A program made the translations under genes and the position numbers. Below are positions 27,112 through 36,369 of a stretch of DNA of 64,000 nucleotides, piece by piece (within the stretch, counting starts at the first letter, position 1; every line of letters starts with the position of its first letter). The notes below the pieces were generated by a model that was given only the letters and a program-made list of their open reading frames with translations, had not been told where the DNA came from and made no database searches. The stretch is from CS4-C045 sp963844115 (lineage in GTDB: Bacteria; Planctomycetota; Planctomycetia; Pirellulales; UBA7805): contig CAWJNN010000019.1 of NCBI GenBank assembly GCA_963844115.1, positions 186,001-250,000 on the forward strand. The letters run 5' to 3'.

Positions 27112-28380
27112 CTACGGCTTCCACCACGCATCAAGCTTCGTACGCAAGTCGGCGATTTTTCCGTTATTCTTTGCGGCCACATTGTTCTTCTCCCAGGGAT
27201 CTTCGACCACGTTGTAGAGTTCCGCGGGTTCTTTGCCATTAGGCACAATCAATTTCCAATCGCCTGAGATGCACCAGCGATGCAGCAGGCTGGTCGCCGG
27301 ACGGTCGATGTCGGCGATGTCGTGCGCGTAGACATCACCGTAAATCGTATCGCGTGTGAGCGGCTTGCCGGACGTGTGCTCAAGCAAGTTGACGCCGCGC
27401 ATGCTCGAGGTGGGCTTGAGGCCGCAGGCTGCGAGGATTGTGGGCGCGAGGTCAATACTGCTCACCAATGTCTGTTCGTCGCGCGACGGTTTGATCTTGC
27501 CGGGCCAGCGTAGCATGATGGGCGTACGTATTCCGCCTTCGTACGGCGACATTTTGCTACGCGCGGCGTGACCGCTCGATTTCTCTTTCTGAATCCATCC
27601 GTTGTCCGTGACGTAGACGACGAGCGTATTCTCGGCGAGACCTTTTTCGTCGAGGTGTTTGAGTAGCTCGCCGCAGGTTTCGTCGAACCATTCGCACATC
27701 GCGTAGTATCTGGCGACAGGTCCCGACCGGCCGGCCTGCTTGTACTTGTTCGTAAGTCGTGCCGGCGGATAGTGCGGTTCGTGGGGCAGGAAGGGCGCGT
27801 ACCACAGAAAGAACGGCTTGTCGCCGGCTGAGTCGATAAAGTCGAATATCGGCTGGAGACCTTCGCGGCCGATCTTTAAGCCATCGTCGCCGTGCCGTCC
27901 GCCAGGCTGCGGAAACCCGCGCGTCATGCCGGCCGTGAAGCCACCGCGCCGCCAATTGCCTTCCCACCACTTGCCACTTTGGTGACTGACATAACCGTTG
28001 GTCGCCAGCATTGTGGGCAGTGTTTGCACTTTGTCGATGTGGCTAATGACCCGCTCGCGAACAGCGGCGTACTGATCTGCTGGCTTGCCATTTTTGTCCG
28101 GGTCGTTGCCGCTGATCTTGTGTTGATGTGTATACAAGCCCGTGATCAAGGTCGACAGGCTCGGTCGGCATAAGCTAGTCGGCACATAGCCGCGCGTGAA
28201 CACCTCGCTTTGCTGGGCTAGTTGATCGAGCGTCGGCGTCTGGATTGCCTCGTGTCCCATGAAGCCGTAGTCGCTCCAGCCCTGATCGTCGGAGATGATC
28301 ATTACCACATTCGGCTTTTCCGCTGCAAACGCGGCGGCAGGTAGAATCACAAAGAGCGCGGTAGCAATACGAATCAACAT
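27112..28380 (-). CDS. Secreted sulfatase with an unusual CRPSL activation motif
   Basis: A 422-residue sulfatase with signal peptide MLIRIATALFVILPAAAFAA. PNVVMIISDDQGWSDYGFMG gives the metal-binding Asp pair. The activation site is SLCRPSLSTLITGLYTHQH; the cysteine at 71 is in place, but position +4 is Leu instead of the Arg of the CxPxR consensus. Later motifs include SHQSGKWWEGNW, APFLPHEPHYPP and YVTDNGW. Some planctomycete sulfatases share the CRPSL form, so it may still mature to formylglycine. The natural substrate is probably a sulfated polysaccharide. Confidence 0.9.
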   Translation of the reverse strand: MLIRIATALFVILPAAAFAAEKPNVVMIISDDQGWSDYGFMGHEAIQTPTLDQLAQQSEVFTRGYVPTSLCRPSLSTLITGLYTHQHKISGNDPDKNGKPADQYAAVRERVISHIDKVQTLPTMLATNGYVSHQSGKWWEGNWRRGGFTAGMTRGFPQPGGRHGDDGLKIGREGLQPIFDFIDSAGDKPFFLWYAPFLPHEPHYPPARLTNKYKQAGRSGPVARYYAMCEWFDETCGELLKHLDEKGLAENTLVVYVTDNGWIQKEKSSGHAARSKMSPYEGGIRTPIMLRWPGKIKPSRDEQTLVSSIDLAPTILAACGLKPTSSMRGVNLLEHTSGKPLTRDTIYGDVYAHDIADIDRPATSLLHRWCISGDWKLIVPNGKEPAELYNVVEDPWEKNNVAAKNNGKIADLRTKLDAWWKP

Positions 28381-28582
28381 CGAATGGTCCCCTCGGTTTC
28401 GTAAGCCAACCGTATTTGTCAGAATTGAAACCGCTAACGCGTTCTACTACTTCACGAATTGTTGTCTTCTTGCGTGCATTTCGTGGCTCTCGACAGGGAT
28501 TGATTGAACAGGAGGCAGCAGAGAAAACTGAGGTGAGTATTGCTCTGTTTCCTCTGTCTGCTCTGTTTTGAAAGGATCAATC

Positions 28583-28720
28583 ATGTATCCCTTGTTCACA
28601 CAAGCTTCTGCAATAACTCATGACATCATCGTTGCCGCAATAGAAGTATACAAGGATAAAGGGCCTGGATTGCCTGAGTCGATCTACCAGTGGTGCCTGA
28701 CAATGAAACTGGGGTTGTGA
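28583..28720 (+). pseudogene. Truncated GxxExxY protein
   Basis: A 45-codon frame starts at ATG 28583, with AAGGA 7 nt upstream, and ends at TGA 28718-28720. It encodes an N-terminus typical of the GxxExxY family: ITHDIIVAAIEVYKDKGPG followed by GLPESIY, which matches the family name motif. Full-length members have about 120-130 residues, so roughly two thirds is missing and the downstream bases do not restore it. The family is of unknown function and often sits near mobile or repeated DNA. The ribosome-binding site suggests recent loss. Confidence 0.65.
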
Positions 28721-28940
28721 GGCCATCGGGTGAAGAATCAAGGATTCCCTCCGTTGGCTCCGTTTGCTCCTGTTCAAATCTTCCGCTGCTCAACGACCAG
28801 AGCCGCGATTATTCAGAAATTGTTCATGAACAGATAGTTTTGGTTGTCGGCCGCCGGCTGCGGCGTCAGGGCCGGCGCCTTCGGCTGGGCGTTAAACGAT
28901 AGATTTGTTTTTCCCGCGTTCCTAAGGGCGGCGCGACATG
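28721..28940. other. Intergenic region around the GxxExxY remnant
   Basis: The surroundings of the GxxExxY remnant (28381-28582 and 28721-28940) hold no other recognisable gene. The only structured feature is the family C half palindrome at 28871-28895. Confidence 0.35.
28871..28895. repeat. Half copy of family C palindrome
   Basis: Nearly identical to the right arm of the palindrome at 23729-23753 (GCCGGCGCCT, then CGGCTGGGCGTTAA). The opposing arm is replaced by a degenerate GC-rich sequence at about 28850-28870. Confidence 0.65.
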
Positions 28941-31900
28941 CTACTGATTTACTGGTTCCGCGCGGCCGGAGGAACCGGGCACGTCGACGACTTCGACTTT
29001 GAGTGGGGCGGTGCGATTGTCGAGGACTTGGAGATGGAACGCGTGCCGGCCAACCGGCAGGTCGACGATCATCCGACGACCGCGCAGATTCTCCGTTGCG
29101 GTGCCGCGGGTGACACGCACGCTGTCGGCCTCATGCACGTCCAAACCAATCGGACCGGCGGCGGTCACGTTGATGGTGATCGACGCCTTGCCGCCGACCA
29201 CATCGGCGACGGGTAGCGAGCCATCGACACAGCTGACCTGCAGGCTGCCATCGGCGAGTTTCCACATTCGTGCGAACCGGTTGGCCGGGGCTTTGAATGG
29301 GCCGTCTTTGCCGAGTTGGCTGAGGAATGCGACGAGGTCGACAAACTCGTCGCGCGGTAGTTTCGCGACGAGGTCGTCGGGCATCATCGACTTGTTACTG
29401 ATGGTCTGCTCGTCGATGTCAGCGGTCTTGATCAGGTGCTCGACGTTCTGCGCGTCGCGGAGCACGATTTCGTTTTGTCCGTCCGAGATGACTGTGCCGT
29501 TGAAAATGCGGCCGGCGTCGGTGGCGATGTTGGTAGTGTGATAGCCTTCTTTGATCTTGGCCGAGGGGACCAACAGCGACTCGACAATGTAGTCGACCGG
29601 CGAACTTGCTCCGAGCGAGACCATATCAGGCCCAACGCGGCCTCCGCCTCCGGCAATGGAATGGCAGGTGACACAGGCCAGCGAGCGACGGCGATAGATT
29701 GTCTCGCCGCGGACCGGGTCGCCTTGCGTTTGAACTTCGGCCAGTAGCGCTTTGACCTCGGCTGGCGTCAGCTTCTTCGCAATGGCGGACAACCCGCCTG
29801 CGGATCTGAGCGCCGCGACCAAGGCGTCACCGCGCGGGCCTGAAGAACCGGCGGCACGGACGGCAACTGTCGCGATGTGTGGATCGAGCGTCTTTCCCTG
29901 GAGCGCGGCCGCAAGTTGCTCTGGCCCTTGCTTGCGGGTCGTGAACGCGGCGACCAGTGCTTCGACGTTCGCTTGATCGGCGTCTTTGGCATCGACGAGC
30001 CATGCGGCAGCGGAACCCGCGGCACGTGGCAGCGAAATACTGACCAGCGAAGTAACGGCGTCACGACGAGTGGCCAGCGGGTATTTTGTGTCGGCCAGCG
30101 CTGCCAGCGTTTCTTGGTCGCCGAGTGCTGCCAGACCTTCTAGGGCGCCGACGCGTAGCTGTGTCGGCGTTTCTTTCGCCATCGCGATTTGCTGCAACTT
30201 GGGCTGGTGGTCTTTCATTGCCCACAGGCCAACCAGCCGCACAGCGTCTGGGTCGCCCAGCAGGTTTTCAATACGGTTCAAATCACCGGCGGGCTGCACC
30301 TTGCGGCGGGCTGCGATCACCAAGGCACCGAGCGCCACGCCACGGTCGCGCTTGTTGTTGATGGCCAGGTCGAAGACCAGCGCGAGATCCTCGGGCTTGC
30401 CGAGTTGGCCGATCAGCCGCATCACGTCGGCGCGACGCGCGCCTCGGAGCGTGTCACCCTTGAGCAGATCGGCAAGCGGCCCGATCGCTTCGGGCCGTTC
30501 AGCGGCCTTGAGAGCGAATGCGAGTCGCTGTGCGTCGCCGCCAAACGTGGCCTCGCCTGCCAAGAACGCTGCCAACCACTTTTCTTGAAGCCCCCTTGCC
30601 GCCGACCAGAGCGCAAAGTCGAGCAGCGGGTCCATCGGCTGCGCAAGAACGGCGGTTGCGATTTCCGCCGCTTCGGCCGTGCCGAACGTATGTAGCGCAC
30701 TAACCGCTTCGCGCCGCACGCGTGGGTGTGAATCCTGGGTGGCCTTGGCCAGTAGCGAGAGCGTTTCGTCGACGCTGCCTCGCCAATGTGACAACACCCG
30801 CACTGCCGCGGCGCGGGCACGAGGATCGGGCGAGGCGAGCACGGCCTTCAAGAGATCGACGTCGATATGGTACACCGCCTGCGATGCCCAGAGCAGCTTC
30901 GAGCCGGTCGTGTTCGAAGTTTGGATTCGCAGGATCAAGCTCCGCGGTCCACTGCTTAAGCGCGGGCACAACTTCCTTGCGATCGCGGAGCGTCAGTTGA
31001 ACTTTCGCCCGGCGTCGCGTCCAGTGCTCGGGCGCTTTCAAATGTTCGAGCAACTCCGGCACTGTCGCATCGGCCAGCTTGGGCTTTTTGAGCAGCGGAC
31101 GGTCTTTGGCGGTAAGGCGCCAGATGCGACCGTGTTTGTAGTCGCGACGCGCGTCGCGAAAATCGACTTCGCCGTGTTGAATAATCGGGTTGTACCAGTC
31201 GGCAATATAGAGCGCACCGTCGGGGCCGATCTTCATATCCACGGGGCGAAACGCACCATGTTTCGATGTTACCAAATCCTGCGATTGTCGAGATCCGTAG
31301 CCCGAACCTTGTTCGGAGAGTCGAAAGCTGTTGATGCGATTGCCGCGAAAGTCGCTCGTGATCAACGCACCTTGCCAGTCGTCGGGAAAGTGTCGGCTTT
31401 GGATGACCTCGAGCCCGCAGTGCTTCGGCTGGCCGGGGTTCAATCCGCGAAGATTGCGAGAGAAGCCAACCGCTGTGACATGAACCGAATGCGGAAAGAT
31501 GTAGTTGATGCCGTCACCGCCGGCGCCGTCGGTCGCAAAGCTCTGTCCCCACTCGTCAAAGACGTGTCCCCAGGGGTTCACGAGACCGCGCATCATGATT
31601 TCTGCGTGGCCCGTTTCGGGGCGGTAGCGCCAGATACCCGAGCCCATCAGCCGCCGCACTCCGTAGGGTGTTTCCATGTGGGTGTGAATGTAGATCGATT
31701 GATTGAAATAGAACGCGGCGTCCGGACCCCAGCGAAATGTGTGCAGGATGTGATGGGTGTCTTCGCTGCCGAAACCGCTGAGCACCATGCGGCGCTGGTC
31801 GGCACGGCCGTCGCCGTCGGTGTCGCTCAGATGTAGAATCTCCGTCGAGTTGGCCACGAAGGCGCCACCGCGTTCGTCGGGAAGTACCGCTGTCGGGATT

Positions 31901-33108
31901 AGCAAGTCGTCGGCGAACACGGTCCGCTTGTCGGCGCGGCCGTCGCCGTCGGTGTCTTCCAGAATCACGATCTCGTCGCGCGGCTTTGCGCCGGGTTTGA
32001 TGTGCGGATAGATCGGGCTGGTCGCGACCCACAGACGACCGCGGGCGTCGAACTGCATGTGAATCGGGTTCGCCACCATCGGCTCGGCCGCAAACAGCGA
32101 CAACTCGAAACGCTCGGCAACCGTCATCTGTTTGAGTTGCTGCTCGGGGGTCATGGCGGTGAACGCCAACTTGATCGGGTCGGGTTCTTTCATGGCTGGC
32201 GGCAGCGGTTTGCCCTCGACAAACGCCGCGATGCGACTCTCAGCTTGCGCGATCAACGCGTCGAACTCGATAATCTCCTTGGCGTTGCGTCCTTGCTCGT
32301 GTTTGCGGAAGCCGCGGAGGTAGGTTTCGTTCTGCGGGCGGTAACGACGGAAGTAGAGTTCGTTCTTGCGGGCGATGAGTTGTCGCAACTCGGCCGAACG
32401 GTTGGCGTCGAGCTTGGGCGGCTTGACGGCTAGCGATTTCAGCAGCACATCGGCCGCCGCGCGATAGCCTGCGGCGTTGTAGCGTAGCGCGTCGTACATC
32501 CGCGGAGCCTTCGCGCTGGCCATGGTCGTTTGGAGCGGCTTGAAGAGATCCACGAATCGCAATTCGCGCTCGGTCGCGAACTCTTCGAGTGCTGCTGCCA
32601 CCGCTTCGCGGTCCGCATTGAGGTCGGGCGGCGCCGGCAGCGACAGGGGCGATTCTCTGGCTGGTGGCGGCGAGACGATGACGATGCGGGACGTAAGCTT
32701 TTGCACTTCCGTGACGAGTCGATTCATCTCCGTCAGAAATTGTGCCTTCTGGCCTTCGGTACCAAACGGCGAGTTACTACCGTAGAACAAGAAGACAACG
32801 GTAGGCTTGAGTCGCGTGAGTTCGGCAACGGTTCGGTTCCAACCTTCTTGCTTTGCATGTTCGAAATAACCCCGCGATGCCATGCTCGGCGTATCGCCTG
32901 ACCAACCGAGATTACGAACGGTGACGCGGCGATCCGGCCACGTGGTTGCCAGCGCGGCCTCGAAGTAATTATGGCGCATCTGCTGCGCGACAAATTCCGA
33001 GCCCAGCAAGACGACGCGATCGCCGTCCTTTAACTCGAACGGTTCGGCGGCGACTTGGGCCACGAAAGAAAGGCAGAACAACAAGCTCATCGTTGGAATG
33101 TGATTCAT
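28941..33108 (-). CDS. Giant exported SGNH / PQQ-type dehydrogenase / HEAT / cytochrome c protein (frame break near 30894)
   Basis: The ATG at 33108 with GAGGA upstream starts a signal peptide and an SGNH hydrolase-like domain (VVLLGSEFVAQ, FYGSNSPFG). Next comes the planctomycete membrane-bound dehydrogenase propeller related to glucose/sorbosone dehydrogenases (FDARGRLWVATSPIYPHI, EDTDGDGRADKRTVF, MKIGPDGALYIADWYNP). HEAT repeats follow, then a cytochrome c domain with CVTCH in YRRRSLACVTCHSIAGGG, then a beta-rich tail. The frame changes where LEAAL and LWASQ meet; removing one base near 30894 gives LEALWASQ and one protein of about 1,390 residues. It likely oxidises sugars in the periplasm and passes electrons to its own heme. 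It is divergent from the SGNH gene. Confidence 0.85.
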
Positions 33109-33284
33109 CAGATCCTCATTAAGGATGCCAGAAAGGCTCGACGGGCCGCACGATCGAACGCGACGGCAGGCAGGTAGCTCTATTGTTTGCCACGCAATGG
33201 CCCGACGCAAGGCACTTCTTCGCGGTCCATTCACGATTGGATTATAATCACAGTTCGTCACATTCATTGAACCGGACGCACCTT

Positions 33285-34163
33285 ATGAAATTCGCTCTCC
33301 TTGTAAGCATGATCACTCTTGGTTTAATCACTTCTCTAGAAGCAGAGGAACCCGTCGCTGCCGCGCTTCAGCCTTACCGCCAACACATTTTCTTCTTTGG
33401 CGACAGCATCACCAAGGCGGGCGGCTACGTGAAGCACATTAAGCACGAGTTGAACAAGCAGACCCCGGAGTACCCGCCGGTGATCCACAATTTCGGGCAT
33501 ATGAGCGAGACCGTCTCGAATCTGAGTGAGGCCTATCATCCCGGCCGACGTCCATGCATACACAACTGGGTTGGCACCGTGGTGGCCGAAAAACCCGACC
33601 TGGCAATTGCCTGCTATGGCATCAATGATGCTATCTATCACCCGTTCAACGAAAAGCGTTTTGCCGCCTACAAGTCGGGCATCGAAAAGCTGATCACGAA
33701 ATTCAACGCCGTCGGCACTCACGTTGTCTTACTCACGCCCCCACCTTTTGCGGCTTCAGGACCCGCATTCCCAGCGGACACCGATGACGCCGCCCGAGAG
33801 GTTTTGCTGTCCAAGGCCAACGAAGAGGCGGACGCGGAGGCAGAAAACGATCCCCGGAAATTCGGATACCGAACCGCGTATCCCTATTACGACCACGTCA
33901 TGGCGCACTATTCCAAGTGGATCCTCTCGCTAGGCGATCGCGACGGAGTGAGCGTGGTAGACATTCGCACGCCCATGGTAGCCCGGATCAGAGAGACTCA
34001 TGGCGGCGATGCCATCCACCCCAATGGCACGGGCCACGCGATCATGGCCGAAACAGTCCTGAAAGGATGGCCAGGGATCCAGGCCAAAATGAACGCCTAT
34101 AAGGCTAATTTCAAGGCCGACGCTGACGCGAAAGCCAAAGCTGACGCCAAAGCCAAAGACTAA
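33285..34163 (+). CDS. Secreted SGNH/GDSL hydrolase with Lys/Ala/Asp-rich tail
   Basis: A 292-residue esterase from the ATG at 33285, directly before a signal peptide (MKFALLVSMITLGLITSLEA). Motifs of the SGNH family are in order: FFGDSITKAGG with the nucleophile Ser, CYGINDA, and GGDAIHPNGTGHAIM with catalytic Asp and His. The C-terminus is a low-complexity repeat of KADAKAKAD type. The underlying DNA repeat continues past the TAA stop for about 30 nt. A likely role is deacetylation of polysaccharide in the periplasm. It is divergent from the giant dehydrogenase gene with 176 nt between starts. Confidence 0.87.
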   Translation: MKFALLVSMITLGLITSLEAEEPVAAALQPYRQHIFFFGDSITKAGGYVKHIKHELNKQTPEYPPVIHNFGHMSETVSNLSEAYHPGRRPCIHNWVGTVVAEKPDLAIACYGINDAIYHPFNEKRFAAYKSGIEKLITKFNAVGTHVVLLTPPPFAASGPAFPADTDDAAREVLLSKANEEADAEAENDPRKFGYRTAYPYYDHVMAHYSKWILSLGDRDGVSVVDIRTPMVARIRETHGGDAIHPNGTGHAIMAETVLKGWPGIQAKMNAYKANFKADADAKAKADAKAKD

Positions 34164-34200
34164 GCCAAAGCCAAAGGCTAAGGCTAAAGCGGTGGTGTGC

Positions 34201-34321
34201 TAGCCCGGATTATTCATCGCCTCAGGTGGGGTGGGACAAGGAAATCCCGGCGCGCCGGGATTGGTGGGCCGGCAGTCGCCGCGGCGACCTTGTCCCACTC
34301 TACTTGAATAATCCAGACTAG
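34201..34321. mobile_element. MITE-like inverted-repeat element, family B copy 2
   Basis: Ends TAGCCCGGATTATTCA at 34201 and TGAATAATCCAGACTA at 34306-34321 are inverted repeats matching at 14 of 16 positions. Inside, GTGGGACAAGG pairs with CCTTGTCCCAC, and a perfect 20-nt palindrome lies at 34243-34262. The ends match the element at 15001-15212. No protein is encoded. Confidence 0.7.
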
Positions 34322-34442
34322 GATTGTGTTGATTCGTATTTTGCGCACGAATAACACGAATAACGCAGCCAGCCGCCAAACAGGCGACTGTGGTAACGAA
34401 AAGCCCCGCCAGACGAGAGGGCCGGGCTGCCTAGCAAGACGG

Positions 34443-35434
34443 CTATTTGAGCTGCTCGTCTTTTAGACGCGTCGCAACGCGGCCGTGAGCACCACCCTCG
34501 TAAATACTGAAGTCGGCCCACACCGGCAGGTGGTCCGATACATCCTTCACCGTTTCCGTTGTCATGTTGAAGTAGCGCAACATATCCAATACACCCGACT
34601 TCCCAATGTATTCGACCGTATTTTGCGCCTGGAAGAACAAGTTGTCGTAAGCCTTCGTGCCCAGAATGTTTGTATTCGTGTCGATCAAGGCCGTCGCCAT
34701 GTAGGGTACCGTGCCCAGCTCGTACGCGTTTCGCTCGCTGGTGTTGAAATCGCCGATCAGAATAACGTCATCTTCCTCGTCACCATCGTTCAACACCGCC
34801 CGATAGACATCGTCCAGTGCGTTTAGTTCTTCTTCGACGAAATCCGGGTCGACATGGACGTTGACTAACTTGAACGTGAAAGCTTCTCGGCTGTCCGGAC
34901 CGTGAGCACGGAAAAGGGCCACAAACGGTTCGCGGTGCATCCGATGGTGCGGGTCGCCGACCGTATAGGTCGCCTTCGGGTCCGCGTCGATCGTTTCCGT
35001 ATTGAATAGATAAGCGTATTGTTCTTTGCTGCTCGTATCGCCCAAACGCGGGCCCAACAGAAAGTCGTATTTGGCGCCGGTCGAATTGATAAGCCCCACC
35101 AGTGCAGGGATCAAGGACTGATCCTTCGACCGAATCTCTTGAACCGCGAGGATGTCAAAACGCCGCACCGTTTGCGCGATGACGTTCATGATGTGTGGCT
35201 GGCTGGCTTTATGCGGACCAAAGGCTTGAATGTTGAACGAGGCGATGCGAATCGTTCCGGGGGTCTTGTCTGGAATGACGTACGATTCCGGGCCGCGCTG
35301 GGACGGACGACGTTTTCAACCGGACGACGTCGAACGATGACGCCCTCCAGCCCGTCAATTTCAAACAGCGAAACGAACGCCCCGCCGCCCGCGATGACGG
35401 CAAGAAACAGAAACAACGCGAACGACCTGCGCAT
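34443..35434 (-). CDS. Membrane-anchored endonuclease/exonuclease/phosphatase-fold protein (frame break near 35291-35320)
   Basis: A DNase I-like metal-dependent phosphoesterase. The first frame from ATG 35434 encodes a signal anchor (MRRSFALFLFLAVIAGGGAF) and a short linker. The catalytic frame resumes at about 35300 with SYVIPDKTPGTIRIASFNIQ. Motifs follow: ILAVQEIRSKDQ (metal-binding Glu), VNVHVDPDFV, VILIGDFNTS and KDVSDHLPVWADF with catalytic Asp-His. A TGA closes the catalytic frame just upstream of the join, so one inserted or deleted base in AAAACGTCGTCC is needed. Total about 330 residues. Substrate may be extracellular nucleic acid or a phosphoester. Confidence 0.78.
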
Positions 35435-35644
35435 GCCGGGCCCCTCCATGGGCCATGACTTGTCCGTGATTTGGAACGATGCTGGCGAGAAGGATACCGC
35501 TGGGGCATCACTGACTCCAGATCAATTCAATCGACGAAGCACCCGGCGAGCAGCAGGCATTCAACGGGCTGGGCAATGGAAAATTAAACGGGACGGGCAA
35601 TCGTTGTGCTGGCAATGCTGGCCAACTCGAAGGGCTGTGCAGCA

Positions 35645-36153
35645 CTATTTCCTGGCCTCGCGGACCAGGTGCCCTAGTTCGGGCAGAATAATTTCTCGCA
35701 TCGCCAGTTCGATCGCGGCTGGCGAACCTGGCATCGTAAGTACGACCGTGCTGCCACAAAGACCGCCGACGGCTCGGCTCAGCATCGCGGCGGGCCCGAT
35801 CTGAGCGTAGCTAAGCTGACGAAATAGTTCGCCATAACCCGTCAGCGATTTGGTCAACAGCGCCGTTACCGTTTCGTACGTTTGGTCGCGCTGGCTGATT
35901 CCAGTACCGCCTGTCAATAGGATTGCGTCCACGTCGTCACGCTGTGCCAGTTGAACGACAAGCATGTGAATTTGAGCGGGTTCGTCCGGCGTTATGTGGC
36001 GGTCCGCGATGCGGTGACCTTCGCTCTCCAGTAATTCGACCAATCGCTGGCCACCGCGGTCGTCCTGGAGGGTTCGCGTGTCGCTGACGGTCAGCACCGC
36101 GCAGCCGACCTGCTGGGCGCACCCGCTCGATGCTGGTCGACGGTATCTGCCAT
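35645..36153 (-). CDS. moaB: Molybdenum cofactor biosynthesis protein MoaB/Mog-like (frame break near 36110-36125)
   Basis: A MoaB/Mog-family protein that adenylylates molybdopterin before metal insertion. The core is clear: GCAVLTVSDTRTLQDDRGG, LLTGGTGISQRDQT, LSYAQIGPAAMLSRAVGG and TMPGSPAAIELAM. The frame runs upstream to 36238 with no family similarity. In the +1 frame an ATG at 36153, preceded by GAGGG 9 nt upstream, gives MADTVDQHRAGAP, a typical MoaB start. The two join at about 36110-36125, so a one-base indel is likely. It is not adjacent to other moa genes, but Mop and MoeB-like genes are in the window. Confidence 0.85.
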
Positions 36154-36369
36154 CTTCAGGATCCCTCGCAGGAATTAAGCCAATAACTGCGGTATGGTTG
36201 CGTCCGACGGAATAAAAGCGGGCACCGAACACGAGCATTGTACGGGTGGCTCCGGCGCCGCGATTCCCAATTTTCGCGTATACTAATAGTATCGCCCGAC
36301 GAATGCGACGGGCAGGCGTCAGAGGGAATTCCGTCGAGCCCCAATAAACGGCGGCCAGGAACGCGATTA

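Noticed and set aside
30679..31836. A 385-codon plus-strand open frame
   Set aside because: It lies antisense to the giant dehydrogenase gene, shows no family sequence, and reflects the GC-rich codon pattern of the true strand.
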